Below, piece after piece: positions 22,944 to 34,545 of a stretch of 64,000 nt of DNA (position 1 is the stretch's first letter; each line of letters starts with the position of its first letter). A program made the translations under genes and the position numbers. Origin of the DNA: Dicyema japonicum (Eukaryota; Dicyemida; Rhombozoa; Dicyemidae); contig RDEW01000023.1 of assembly GCA_011109175.1 (NCBI GenBank), positions 407,225-471,224 of the forward strand, in the 5' to 3' direction. The notes beneath the pieces are model-generated. The model ran no database searches, was not told where the DNA came from, and saw only the letters and a list, made by a program, of their open reading frames with translations.

Positions 22944-24430
22944 TTAGTTAAGAGCTCTTTCGCGTGGCCCTAAAAGGGGTTCGCTTGAGCCATGTTTTTC
23001 AGCCATCCTCCTCGCCATCCTCGCCCACGCCATCTTGTTCCTGGCCCTCATTCGAACATCATCCAAATCGTCCGCTGTCACCAATTTACGACTATTTTGT
23101 TTGTAGTCATCTTTTAAGCAGGTTGGAAGTGTGTTTCTTGGTCTGCCTCGAAATCCGCGACTTCCGGCGTAGTAGAAATATTCTTCCATTATTCTGTTAC
23201 ATGGTGTAGCCGGGTCCAGTCTGAGGATATCTCGAAATAGTCGCCATCTCGATAAAATAACATCGGTGCTGAGTGGTCTGGATTTACATCGTGAGTATAG
23301 ATTTTCATTTGAGATTTTTCTCGGCCAAAAAATTTCAATCAACATGCGGAGTTGGTTTCCTGTGAAAAGTATCTAGCTTCTCTAAATCAATTTTAGAACA
23401 TGCCCATGTTCCGGAATTGTATAGCAAAATTGGTTTAACAAACGTGTCGTATAGTCTGACACGAAGTTTCAGTGATACATGTTTTTTCCTTATGGATAAG
23501 GAAAAAACAGATAGATCAGTTTTAGAAATTAATAGACTTATTAGTCTCGGACAGTCCTCGTCAAGCAGTTCCTGTAGAATACCCATGAGTTTTTTCTCTG
23601 TTGATCTGTTAAAAGCCTTCGTTAGATCAATTTCTAGGATTTAAATGACTTTCCTGTAGTTTTGACATATTGATGTAAGTTATAGATGACTCCACACGAT
23701 ATGAGATAGACCTGCCAATTCTAAACCCACTTTGACTTTTGGAAAGGTAAAACTTACCAGTTTTGAACGTATTTCTTTCTGCTGTTCCGACAATTCTCTT
23801 ATTACGGGGTAATGAATAATACGTCTATTCCGGTCTTTTCCCTGGTGTCCAACAGTATCTGTCGCCGGCAGTTTTAAGATATCCAAGATCATCTCAAAGT
23901 CAGTCGAGGGGTGCTACTGGTTTTCAACACCCGCAATCGTTTAGAGACATTTTATTGGTGTCTCCTATGCCAATTGTCAAAAGTCAACAATTCCACAGCC
24001 AAACGTCTATTTAGAGGGGTACTTTTCTTTCTTTACTGCTTCAATTCCGAAGTATCGTTTAAGATTTATTCTGGCCACTGTTAATTTATGGTCACTGTCA
24101 GTTGTAGATCCTCCATAACTCCTAGAGTCAGTCAACAGTCTCTTTAAAGAAATTAGGCTGATAATATTATCTACTTGGTTATAAATATACATGTTGTCGC
24201 CGTCTTTGGACCTTCTTGTGTCAACCCAAATGGTTTTGTGCTTTGCAGGGTGTTTAAACGTGGTATTGCATAGACACAGATTTGATGAATTACAAAAATC
24301 AACAAGAGAGTGTCCAGAGAGATTTCGATATTTTCTGCAATGTTTTCCCATACAGACTTCTTTATCCCTTCTCATGCTTGATTTGGCATTCCAATCACCA
24401 CATATGAACATTAGTGTAGATTTATGAACT
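22944..24430 (-). mobile_element. LINE-A copy 4b (endonuclease and RT C-terminus)
   Basis: Minus strand: FICGDWNAKSS at 24425 and QVDNIISLISLKRL then DSRSYGGSTTDSDHKL define the APE endonuclease. The RT core is largely lost. The thumb VRLYDTFVKPILLYNSGTWA (about 23450) and the tail FRGRPRNTLPTCLKDDYKQN with ADDLDDVRMRARNK follow, ending in an ACTA/TAAC microsatellite tail near 22925-22950. This tail differs from the TAA tail of copies 1, 3 and 5. Confidence 0.7.
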
Positions 24431-24475
24431 TACAAATGTGTATTAGGGTTTTTTTGTTAATTAGAAATTACTTTA

Positions 24476-24668
24476 GCATAATAACAGCCTTTTCACGAGA
24501 GCCATATTATCTATAGCTCCGCATAGGCAGGACACACACTTAATTTAAGTAAAGAACAGTTAATTTTAACTAATCGTAGAACCAAGGAATGATTTATACT
24601 TCTTTTTTATTTTTTTGTGTGTGGGTCCTTTTTAAACTATCCAGTTCCACAGTGAACACCAGCGAGAC
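24476..24668 (-). mobile_element. SINE, 5'-truncated copy
   Basis: Matches the 3' two thirds of the full SINE: TTCCACAGTGAACACC-type start, A-rich block, CTTGGTTCTACGATTAG, AAGTGTGTGTCCTGCC, GCGGAGCTATAGATAATATGG and a short TTATTATG tail. The tRNA-like head is absent. Confidence 0.75.
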
Positions 24669-24990
24669 GATATGTTGGTTTTTAACGAAAGAAGAATTTT
24701 TTCTACATGTGTTTATTTTCGGAAAAAAAATTATTTTTAAAGTATTTGGGCATTTTACTTAACCACTAGAATTTAAATATAATAAATTTGGTAAGAAATC
24801 ATGAGCGTTACACCTACGGACTGTGACAATTTATTATAACAGTTTTGGCATTTGTTTAAAAAGTGACAGCCACTTTCCTGTAACTAAATCAATACCAAAA
24901 GTTATGGAAAAACTTGTGCTCACAAAAATAAAGGAATTCCTGCCGGATATGCCCTTCCCACATGGCTTTAAAAATATATAAGCGGTCAAT
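24669..24990. other. No gene recognised
   Basis: AT-rich stretch between a SINE and a hAT remnant. About 24890-24950 reads TKSIPKVMEKLV on +, an RT-like motif (compare TLSKIMEKLVL of LINE-B), so a tiny LINE-B scrap is possible. Confidence 0.3.
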
Positions 24991-24994
24991 CATC

Positions 24995-25890
24995 GTTATA
25001 ATTAGGGAATTTTTGCCATAAAATGCCATTTTTTAAGAGAAGGGTCACATTGGTGTATAAATTTATTACTTTTTTTAAGTTTCAATTTAGGTCATTTAGA
25101 TGTGAAGTTATATCCACGAAAAATGCCAATTTGGAAATGTTAACAGTATTTCGGAAATATAAAGCATCATAATTCTTTTCCTCAAGAAAAAGTATGACAT
25201 CATCCCGTATATGAAATAGTCTCTTGAGCATGGATCCTCTGCTAAACCATCTCACATTAGAAAAATATGAGATCTCCATATTCGGCTTCAGTATCCATTA
25301 AAAATTGTTTGAAGTGCCGATGATTTAAGCCACGGGATAAAATAAAATTAACTGCATTAACAGCAGCATCCATTGTCTCGTGTAATTTGACTGATTTGGC
25401 AACTAGCACTTCTTGATAAATAATACAGTGGAATCTTGAACCAAATTGTGCTGAATTCCAAAATTTTCTATTTTTTATCGAAGTAATGAAATAATTTCCT
25501 TTTTGTTCTCAACCATAGAAGGAGCCCTATCTGTTGTAATTCCAACAAATTTCGAAAGTGGGAGATTTGATTCTGTCAAATGTTGCATTGAATGCCCGAA
25601 AACGTCGGTTTCCATCATTGGAATGACTCTGACAAATTTTTCAAAAAATTTGTTTCAGTTATTCTCGTACAAATACGGCAAGTTGAGAAGTATCTCTTCT
25701 GTCAGACGTAATTCAATGTACGCTTTTCTTCCATCCTGTCTGCTACCTGCACAATATTTGTGTATGCATCTTTTCTCGAATTCTCCAATTCCAGTAATTC
25801 ATTATTGACGGCCTTTAATTGTTCTAATTCAAAAGTTTCTTCGGAATTTTCAATACAACCGATCCCGGCCAAAATGATTCAGATTGTACT
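24995..25890 (-). pseudogene. hAT-type transposase remnant (ZBED5/GTF2IRD2-like)
   Basis: On the minus strand: SRQDGRKAYIELR, FVRVIPMMETDVFGHS, FVGITTDRAPSMVENKKEI, the equivalent of FLMDTEAEYGDLIF, VRWFSRGSMLKRLFHIRDD, and LAFFVDITSHLNDLN (25082). This order is that of the hAT-derived proteins annotated as ZBED or GTF2IRD2-like in animals. ITTDRAPSM and the RW pattern are hallmarks. Multiple frameshifts; the C-terminal dimerisation domain is not here, but a matching one sits at 42353-42660. Confidence 0.6.
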
Positions 25891-25904
25891 CAGGCTAAAA
25901 ATCT

Positions 25905-26185
25905 AATTATTATTATTAAGGCACTTTCACGAAAGCTATATAGTTTATAGCCTGTGCAACACTCAAAACAATATTTTGCGTTAATCTTTTCAAAATTTTA
26001 AAAGCGAGCTTAATTCGTTTAGATCGTTCCCCGTTTTGAACTTTTCGTTTCATTATACAATGCGATTGAAAAATAATCAAAATTCCCAAAAAAAAACGTC
26101 GTTTAAAAAGAGATTTACATCCAAGGACATTTCTTCTACTCTTAGGTGACCGTTCCTGAATTTGCCTATAAAATAGAGACAACTT
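25905..26185 (-). mobile_element. LINE-A copy 5 (extreme 3' end)
   Basis: Contains the last codons of LINE-A (a decayed DLNELSSLLKF segment) and a 3' UTR reading GGCTATAAACTATATAGC, then TTCGTGAAAGTGCC and a TAATAATAATAA tail. This terminus is the LINE partner that resembles the SINE 3' end. A clear 5' border was not found. Confidence 0.6.
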
Positions 26186-26289
26186 GTCTACTGGGAAAAT
26201 CTTAATTTTAAATCTAAAATATTTAAAAAATTATTTTAACCAAATAAACGCAAATCGTCGTATCACGTACGTTCATGAGTTTTCCCCTA

Positions 26290-27480
26290 ACAGGTTGTTT
26301 CTCACCGGCTGAGGTTGTAGCCACTCACTTTGAACGTCTGCTCAATATGAAGAAAGAATAGTCAGATGAGTTTTAAATTTAAACACAAAATTACATCGGA
26401 ATAGGTCTCAGAGCGATTAAAAGCTCAAGGTCAGACGCTCTCAGAAACCCGATACATCAGTTTAGAGTTACTAAAACATGGTCTAATAGAGCTCACAGAA
26501 AAACTAGCGGTGTTGTTTGATATGAGAATAAACAATAATTACTCTAAACTCGGAAAAAGATTAATGAGACCAATTCAGAAAGGAAATAAACCTGCCGGAC
26601 TGATTTAAAACCTTATTAATCACAATACAAAATGTCCTTGTCTTAATCGTTCTCAACCGGATCAGAGCCAGTGAATGAATATCCCGCCCATAGTCATAGT
26701 GGCTTCAAAACAAGAGGTCTACGGCCGATATAATGTGATGCCAGATATGTTATTGTGCTATTTAGCAAAGATTTCAAATAACACAACTATCCTTTGAATA
26801 AATCTTACCTGAGCAGCTTACATTGTATGTCGTGGAAAACTGATTGAAGTAGTCAAAAGTTCTCTAGATGGTTATTCAGTCATCGTGATACAACTCTTCT
26901 TTCCAAAACGAGGCTGAGAGTTCGCATTGAAAAAACTCTATCCAAAGAAATCAAGAAAACAGTGGGCAGACAACATTGAGATTCTTACTATTCATTGTTT
27001 ATTTGGAATCGTCTCTTTGCGATCTCGGAAAGTTCTACCACAATAATGTTATGGAAATTGTTTACGTTGACGACGTGGACTTTGTCTCGAATGACTAGGA
27101 CGCACAACGGTATCTGGGTAAGGTATTGCCGGGTCATATCCATGAACACCTCATTGACAAAGATATCAAGATCAAAAGGATGGAGTCTCATAGAGACGAA
27201 AGATGAAAAAAGTCTCAAAAACCTGGTTTCCCTCCTAGAGATTCTGAAGATATCACCAGAAGAAAATTGTTATCGTCAGTAACTATGACTAAATTAATTA
27301 AAAAAATGGATTGGAAGATGTCCTGTTTTGCCTCTCCCTTCGTCCTAGACTGCATGAAACATTCGTGAAGTCGATTCTCACCTATAATTCGGGCATATTG
27401 ACTAAGGAAATTATAATTGCATTTATAGTGTAAAATCCTCAAAACATCTGTAATAGAGTGAAGCTGGACCAACTCGTTGG
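26290..27480 (+). pseudogene. LINE-A copy 6 (strongly decayed RT)
   Basis: Fragments in shifting frames: LEHGLIELTEKLAVLFDMR, LMRPIQKGNKPAGL (RT motif), VYVDDVDFVSND (active site as YVDD, about 27062), GFPPRDSEDITRRKLL (the GSLLGDSED box) and KSILTYNSGIL. The order matches LINE-A copies 1-3. There is no open frame over 95 codons. Confidence 0.5.
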
Positions 27481-27742
27481 CTGCTAAACTTGTGCTTTCA
27501 TTGATACCTCTCTAAAAGTAATTATCGCATTATTAATTAGATATACTACCATCATTTTTTAGATTTCCTTGATGTTTTAAATTAAATTTGAACGAAATGT
27601 GAATTTCAATTATAAGCAGACTAATTATGACTAAAATAATTAAAAGAAAAGTATTTTCTCATGTTCCGTTAATTTCTCTATAAAACGTTATTATCGTTGG
27701 TCTTATATTGCATGTTTGTAGTAACTGTGAATTTAATTTTAG

Positions 27743-28853
27743 CACACGAGTTTATTAGAATGGCCTGATGGGGAAAATAATATTTTTTACAAAAAAGATA
27801 TGCGTGATGCTGTAAAGCATCTATCAGGATGGGTGATGATAAATAACAACAATCACTGCAAGGATGTCCTTAAAAAATCATGTAGAGGTAAATCACAAAT
27901 TTTATTGAATTAGGTGTGATTCATTGCTCGAAAAATTGTATGGTAAAGGATAAACCATTAACACTCAGACCTCTGACTACAAATAGTAAACTTAAAGAAC
28001 AACTTAAAAGTAGATGTCCATCATGTGTGAATTTGATAGATTTCATATTTTAGGTAAAAGAAAAACACTTTACCATAAGAAATGCTGTGGTAATGAGGGC
28101 TATCCAGTAACACATTTTGGACATATAGAGGTTTTTTTTTTGTATTGATTGCACATAAATTAGAACAGGGAATTAATTTTAGATCTAAGGGTACACATGA
28201 TCATCCAAGACCTCCAAATCCTAAACCACCATTATGTGCTGTGATGAACTTACTTAAATATCATGTGGAATTTCCTGACGTTTCTTGCAAAGAGATCTCT
28301 TTACGTATCATGCTAATAATTAATTAAGTTAAGGGACCAGAAATTCATGAGGCATTTAAGGATTCGGCAGTTGTTAGTCGAAAAATTAAAGAAAATGGAG
28401 GTTTTCCTTGCGATCACTTTAGAAATTATAAAAGAACTTAGAACTCGTCAGAGCCTCCAAAATAGCAATCTTATATTTTCAACCGAATTTATAAACTGGC
28501 AAGAATACCCACTTTATCAACATCAATGTTATCCTGAAAGAAATTTAAATCATGATCCTACACTATATAAAAACAATTATCAGTGGATTAATTCGTCTGT
28601 GCCATATAATTTGACATTTAGGTCCTCAGCAACAGCAATACATGAAAACAATCCCTTATATTTCGGATATCATAAAGTTCATTCTTCGCAAACAGAATAT
28701 TTATACAGTGGAAATAATGCAAGGCCTCAAACAGATCAATGGTGTCCCGAAAATGTTATGACCTGTGAGGAAAGTCAAAATGCATTATCAAATTATTTGC
28801 AACATGGATATATTACGCGTAAAAATCCCCATAATTGTAGGAACAGATGTTAA
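27743..28853 (+). CDS. GCM: GCM (glial cells missing) family transcription factor
   Basis: The GCM DNA-binding domain is split over mini-exons. Exon 27743-27887: EWPDG and HLSGWVM, LKKSCRG. After a 26 nt intron (27888-27913): VIHCSKNC and LRPLTTNSK, SRCPS. After a 29 nt intron (28025-28053): KRKTLYHKKCCGNEGYPVTHF. After a 33 nt intron (28131-28163): REQGINFRSKGTHDHPRP. The conserved zinc-binding Cys/His pattern is largely kept. The invariant Trp after VTHF is restored only if one T is missing from the run at 28115-28118. A 24 nt intron (28305-28328) then leads to KGPEIHEAFKDSAVV; after a frame change around 28390-28440, a Tyr/Asn/Ser-rich C-terminus runs to 28853, like the divergent activation regions of GCM proteins. 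Family role: binds ATGCGGGT-type sites and directs glial, haemocyte or placental fates. Upstream exons are unresolved. Confidence 0.88.
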
Positions 28854-28859
28854 ATATTT

Positions 28860-29737
28860 TCAGTTTTTACTTCTTTAATAAAAAGTTTAGGGAATCCTTA
28901 TTATTAAGTTATTTAGTTACCCAGACATCACAAACATGCAAGAGGCCGACTGCCATCAAACCATCCAACGGAGAGTGCTGGGAACTCCCACAGTCCCTTA
29001 GTGTCATTGGTGGTTCTGATCTGTAGAGGATTTAATTAATAATATCACCAAGCTGGTCAGACCAAGGGAGCCAAAAGTCTAATCCACCACAGAAGCGAAA
29101 ATGTCCGGAGCGGATTTACGATAAGATTTTTCTGGATTCTCTATCAAGAGTTGCTTCTGAATCCTCCATTGACAGGGGAGGGCTGTCCAGCAAAGCGTTT
29201 CTTTTCAAAAACAAATATACCTGGTTAAAGTAAAATCATGTATCGTCTTCGTCATGGAAAATATTTCAGATGATAAGGTATCTTCTTTAAAATCTATATG
29301 TCCATGACAATAGAAACAGTCCTAGATTTCTTGTTTTTTAAGTTATTGCAGGAATAACTTAGAATTTAAGATAATAAGGAATTGTATGTGATCTTCAATT
29401 GAAGAGTAAAAGTTTCCCAATGTAGGTGGTGGTCTACATTTATACGCAGGTTGCTACCTTTAATTGATATTAGCCTACAACTGGAACTACCGTAGTTCAG
29501 GTGAACTGTTTTAATATGTTTTAGGGTTTTTTCGTGTCCAAATTTGATTCCAGAAAAACACGGAGAGCGTTAAGTTTCCTTTTGGCTTTCAGGATGACAA
29601 GGTTCACGTGGGATAGGAAAGAAAAGGAGCGTTTCTCAACCTATTTTTCTGGGATCACTAAATTAAAAAATTATGTGGACCCTAATTTCTAACATTGAAA
29701 TTGTGAATCTCTCAGTAGGTACAATGAAATTGTGAAT
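28860..29737. other. No gene recognised
   Basis: No conserved frame or splice pattern seen. A direct repeat of TGAAATTGTGAATCT at about 29692-29706 and 29726-29740 lies against the R4-like fragment that follows. May hold 3' flanking DNA of GCM. Confidence 0.35.
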
Positions 29738-30076
29738 CTAAGTGAGCGTATCCTAATGCGAATGCACGACACCCTGATAGCTGGGTCAAGTGTCTGCTAG
29801 GAAGCACGCCATAATAACGACCGAGAAAACACGGGCAACCCACCTAGGTACTATCGGACCTTTTTTGTCTGCTAAGTATGGTGTTGATGATGGTGGGCTA
29901 GTAAATGTGAAGGCGTTGATCGAATTACAAAATAATAATTTGATGGAAATGATCAACTTAAAAATCCTTCATAAAGTCCTCTTCAGAGCATTAGAAACTC
30001 ACATGTCGACCTTAAGTCCTCGACAATTTGGCTAAAATACGGTGTCAACTCACCTCGATCGGAGGCGCTGTACACT
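29738..30076 (+). mobile_element. R4-like element fragment (internal)
   Basis: About 340 bp nearly identical to 18563-18900 of the long copy (LSERILMRMHDTLIAGSS through SPRSEAL), with a few substitutions and small deletions. It stops abruptly at both sides, lacks the 3' end and so is not a simple target-primed copy. It abuts element J at 30077. Confidence 0.8.
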
Positions 30077-31411
30077 TGCTCATCAGGGTTAACTTGTATT
30101 TCCGATAGTTCATCCCCAAACATGTTAGGAATTTCTTCTAAAGATACAGGAGACCCATCATGACATTGCAACAGTGGAATTTTTTTCTGGATTTATGTCC
30201 GGTTACTTTATTATAGACTTTCCAAAAGTTTGGTTTTTTCGATGCAATTCGCTGCACTAAGCTATCCAAAAATTATTTTTAACTATTTCTAATCTGTTTA
30301 TTTCTTGCGTGATCATTATAATTTCTAGCTCCATGAGCCTACGGTCATTGTGATCAGGACATCGACGTAATTTGTTTTTCAAGCATTGTTTCCCTTTCAA
30401 AAGGACTATAACATTTTTTGGTGTCAATGGAGAATTCTTGTTAACCGAATAGACTTTATTCGCATATATTTCGAGGTACAATTTAAAAAAAACAATTAGA
30501 GAGTCACTCGAACTCTCAAGATCCAACTTGGAAGACTCCGGATTACCAAAAATTCCCAAAACGTTCCAAATATATAGCAATGCTTTGTCGGTAATGGTCC
30601 CAGTTTATACTTGTCAGATCATAGCGTACTAGAGCAGGCTTGACCTCTAAAGGAGCTAGGTTGAGTTTATAAAGGATTGGTAGATGATCACTACCAATAT
30701 CACCAAGCGTAATCGGTCGTTCCAAAAATTGATGAAGAGATTCTGATATTAACGCCATTCTCAGATATTCCCAGCAACTTGGAGAATAGTGGTTCGGCGT
30801 CGAGGACATCACAACAGAAAACCCGGAATACACAGACATATCTTTCAAAACAAGGCCGTCTCTATTCGTTTCCTGACAACCAAACGAGGTATCTTTAGAG
30901 TTTAAGTCCCCCAAAAGGATCGAGAACGGTGCATTTTCATCATGAAAAAAAATTCTCGATTAGATAAGGATACGAAGATAATCTTTTAGAATACATTCCT
31001 CCAATTTTCATCCACATATTTTTCACTTGTACTTCCAGGGAAACAAACTCACACAATTCTTGGGATATGATCTTCAGGTTAAGAACCCTTAGATTTAGTC
31101 TGTAGAACAAAGACGTACCCTTTCCTGCAACCAGACTTCCATTTAATATCAAGAGAACAATATCCCTCGAGTTGAAAATTATCCTCACTCTTTAACTTCG
31201 TTTCATTAACAATTAATATATCAACGGGATCGGTGGATAGTATATGCACAATTTCAAACGCCATCTCTTTAAGGATTGGGCGTTCACCGCAATGATAGTA
31301 AAAACAGACTTCATACTTGTAGAACCTCTGCCTCTCTAAAAAAGAGGGCCAACAGGTTCCTGACGTCAAATCCTTTTTCGGCACAAATATAAACCAGCTT
31401 GTCGACAGCAT
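30077..31411 (-). mobile_element. Element J ORF2: APE endonuclease and start of linker
   Basis: Minus strand: KEMAFEIVHILSTDPVDILI and VNETKLK (endonuclease motif, 31230), MGDLNSKDTSFG (30914) and LGDIGSDHLPILYKLN (30705), all hallmarks of Jockey-type APE domains. A linker with NFWKVYNKVTG continues to 30077, where an R4-like fragment replaces the RT. Partly frameshifted. Confidence 0.65.
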
Positions 31412-31518
31412 CTATCAATTCCAAGTCTGCAACTAGGCTTTCCACCTAATTAAGAGTACCGACAGTATTCCCTTTGTTCATGTAATTGGTAACAATGTTT
31501 GTATTCTAATAGGTTCGG

Positions 31519-32540
31519 TTAGTATCCACGGTCGATATTTTCGCGTCTATTTGGGTCGAAAAAATCACATTTTATGGGGTGTGTAGATTTTCCCCAAACA
31601 CTTTCAACAGCTTCAGCTTTAACCCATTTAACGGGTCGAAACACCTTCTTAGTAATGTCTTTTGTTCTTCTTTCTTTGAAGGCAGCCTTTGCTGAAGAAC
31701 AACCACCATAACAAGCCAAATGACCAACTGTCCCGCAGTTAATGCATTTTCTTTCACTGTCCTTAGCCAAACAAGAGTTCAAATGTTTCCACCACAAATA
31801 AGCACCTTTACTTTTCCTTGCAGAAATTCGCATTGTGCCCAAATTTTTGACATCGGTAGCGCCTAGTTACCGGTTTTCTGTACCATTCAAGACGAACTCT
31901 CTGGAACCCAAACACCATCCCCAGTCTCACAAGCGACGTGGCTTCCGCTCTAGACTTCAAAGTTAATTTTCCAATAGGAAGACTGCGCCCGTCCTTCATA
32001 AAACGTTGGAAAAAGAAACCATGTCGTAGAGTTTCTGTAAAATAAAGATTCAAGTCATCATCTGAGACCCAAGAAGGGATTCCCTTCATAACAACAGAGG
32101 AAGGATACATGAAGGAAGTAGTAAAAACATGTCCATCATTACCTAATGGAGCTCTCAAGCCATAATCATCGACACAATCGTCGATATCCTCTATTGAGAC
32201 AAATTCAAGAGTAAATATGCTTGATTTCCTTAATGTAATTCGTGCCTTACTGGCAGTCGCTGAGTTTGATAGTGTGTTAAAACGTTTAATCCATCCCAAA
32301 GCCATGTTTTTAATTTCCAGATTTACTACAAGAGAATCATAAGCCAAGTTAGACGAAACAGCTTGTCCTGATACAAAAATGTATATTGTTCATCGGTGGG
32401 TATTTCAATCCCCTTCTTGATTTAGATTTCACTGTCAGTTTACCTTCATTAGCCGATTTTCCTTTCTTGATCGTTGACTCTTTCCCAAGTTTTCCTTTTG
32501 TTGAGATTTTAACACACATAACGCAATTATTATCCAATAT
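31519..32540 (-). mobile_element. Element J ORF1: gag-like protein with zinc knuckles
   Basis: Upstream of the endonuclease in the same orientation. The frame at 32347-31808 (179 codons, RNA-binding type segment FMYPSSVVMKGIPSWVSDDD, about 110 residues in) ends in RRYRCQKFGHNANFC. The next frame adds HLNSC and CINCGTVGHLACYGGC. Repeated CCHC/CCHC-like knuckles after an RRM-like region are the ORF1 layout of Jockey and I elements, which package the element RNA. One frameshift near 31830 splits it. Confidence 0.65.
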
Positions 32541-32744
32541 CTTAAATTATAGATGAATGAATGAAAATGAATTAAAACAACAGGTTATGAAATAGGTATC
32601 TATCAGTCCGCCGGTTGGCCTGGACTGTTCATCCGGGTATCCCTTTTCCTTACTAACTATCCATATGTTGGTGTAGGTAGTTACACATCCTAATTTATCT
32701 CCATAACGTTGTAGGTACAAAGCCAGTACGCTCATCTCCAGTTA

Positions 32745-32945
32745 GTTCTCCCTTTGTAGGTCCTTTCCCCAGTATGTTCTTCTACAGTGGTCCCAAGCCG
32801 TCTTGTAGGGACCGATGATGTGGTTAACAATGTCCCGTGTAGATCCCAATTCGAATGTAAAGAACAATTGGTGTGGGTACCCCCTGTAGGTCTCAACTCC
32901 AGTATGTACTTCCACAGTAGTCCCAGGTTAAATCCTAAATGAAAC
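32745..32945. repeat. Imperfect tandem duplication, about 130 bp apart
   Basis: A block at about 32752-32795 (TGTAGGTC, CCCAGTATGTTCTTC, ACAGTGGTCCCA) recurs at about 32884-32930 (TGTAGGTC, CCAGTATGTACTTC, ACAGTAGTCCCA). It sits between element J and another RT fragment and may be part of a 5' UTR with internal repeats. Confidence 0.45.
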
Positions 32946-32999
32946 CATGAAACCAATTTATTCAACAAAAATTAAGGAGTTAGTTTAAGGAATTTTTAA

Positions 33000-33600
33000 A
33001 CGTGTCCGCCTATGCGGCCTGGACACTTCCGATGCACCCCATCTCTATTTAATCTCGTCCTATCGTCGGATCCCATCGATTCTTTTCTCCACAATATATT
33101 TGACTGGTGCTAGATTCTACTGAGGACATCAAATAGCTTTTTCCCCAAAGCCAACTTTATTGCTGACCTCGTTTTTTCCATAAGTAACATAATTCTTTCT
33201 CTTTGGCGAGTGAAAAACCATGCTTCGCATCCAAATAGTAACTCTGGAAGAATGATTCTCATGTAGATAAACAAGAAGGTCTTCAAGCTTACAAACAACT
33301 TGCTTGTACATAAAAACGCTTGAAGCGCCTTGATATCCTCCATGAAGGAACCTTTCCCATCGATAACTATCCCGAGGTAGCGGAGTGAATTTACTTTTGG
33401 AATACCAAGTGAGTAGGCTGCGTACGATCCCTCCATAGGCGACTGACTCTCAAGTAGCTGGACTTCTCAGTGGACAGTTTCATCCCTCTCTTGGTGCACC
33501 AGTCCTGTACTTGTTTAATAAATGACTTGATCCTTCTTTCCGAGAGAGTTGATTTCCCGGATGTATCCGTAATCAGAATATCATCTGCGTATATAAATAA
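33000..33600 (-). mobile_element. RT C-terminal fragment with YADD, Jockey-like
   Basis: Minus strand starts with FIYADDILITD (YADD codons at 33580-33591), then SFIKQVQDWCTKRGMKLSTE, LGIPKVNSLRYLGIVIDGKG, and the thumb ILPELLFGCEAWF (about 33230). Ends near 33000. Truncated exactly before the active site at its 5' side. Not the missing RT of element J, because the order is reversed. Confidence 0.65.
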
Positions 33601-33844
33601 TAAAATTTAAAATATAAAAGAAAGTATTAAACTATGTGATAAAAATTACAAACAACTCAAATATCGATTATTCAAAGGTTTTCGATGAAGATATAACAGA
33701 ATATGAGTTTGGAAAGCTCTTATACATTCAAAGACGTCGACAAGTACTCAGTGAGTAATTGGCCCAGGTACCTGTTGATGATGGTGCATCGGTTTTTAAA
33801 TTTAATTCTCCGTCACTTGACCCTAATTTTTCTCATTTTTTCAC

Positions 33845-34092
33845 TGAGAAAAGCAAAGAACAGTTATAATAGCTAATCGAAGAAAAATCAAGGAATGCTC
33901 TTCACTTCTTCGTTTTTTTTTCTTGGGTGTATGCCATTTATAGACAATCCGGTTCTGCAGTGAAGTTAACTGATGACGGCGTCGCTCGTCAAGCCAAAGC
34001 ATATTGATGCGTGGAACCTTCAACGAATGTGCAGCATCGGGATTATAACTAGCGACCTTAAGGCCTCTTGCCCGACAGCCTGCGCCACCTCG
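33845..34092 (-). mobile_element. SINE with tRNA-like head, variant
   Basis: On the minus strand the head reads GGCGAGGTGGCGCAGGCTG (A-box region) and CTAGTTATAATCCC (B-box region), then the shared body GAAGGTTCCACGCATC, GACGCCGTCATCAG, A-rich block and CGATTAG. The tail end is lost. The head differs from the copy at 41841-42176 while the bodies match, so two head types exist. Confidence 0.7.
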
Positions 34093-34204
34093 CCGTAGTT
34101 TAGAAAATAAAAGGATTAAAAATTATGCCTATAAAAGGTTTTAACACTTGAATTTATTTATTGTATGTAATTAATTCAATTGAAAACTAACAAGATTCTT
34201 AGTC

Positions 34205-34519
34205 AACTCTTTGTTGGACGGTATCATATCAATTAAAGACCGTTCTCTTCTTTTTTACAAGAAACTTCTAGGTAACACTCTAATTGCTATTGTACTGACA
34301 TTTAGCCACTTCTACAATTCCTTATTTCCGTCCGGAGACGTGGGAAAGAGCCCAGCTCCATTTAAAGGTCTCAATATCAATGGAATCTTCCGTAAACAAA
34401 ATGAACTCATGTTGTTTCTCCATCAAATCACAATCCTATCTAAGTCAATGCAAATGTTTCATCCAAAATACGATGCTACAACAGGAAAAACTTTAATCAA
34501 TTATAAAGAAGGAAGATGA
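34205..34519 (+). CDS. Hypothetical protein exon
   Basis: About 104 codons open to a stop at 34519: LLFYKKLLGNTLIAIVLTFS, HFYNSLFPSGDVGKSPAPF, LNINGIFRKQNELMLFLHQI, KYDATTGKTLIN. The composition is balanced and looks like real coding sequence, unlike nearby AT-rich frames. I do not recognise the family. A start codon or upstream splice is not clear. It could be a domesticated or dying transposon ORF. Confidence 0.35.
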   Translation, partial: NSLLDGIISIKDRSLLFYKKLLGNTLIAIVLTFSHFYNSLFPSGDVGKSPAPFKGLNINGIFRKQNELMLFLHQITILSKSMQMFHPKYDATTGKTLINYKEGR

Positions 34520-34545
34520 GATGAATTTTGACTAAAAACAAAATT

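Noticed and set aside
27743-28024. Reading the GCM region as three unrelated small ORFs
   Set aside because: Removing two GT-AG introns gives the GCM domain landmarks in order, which chance ORFs would not.
33000-33600. Missing RT of element J
   Set aside because: On the minus strand it lies upstream of ORF1 of element J, the wrong order for one element.
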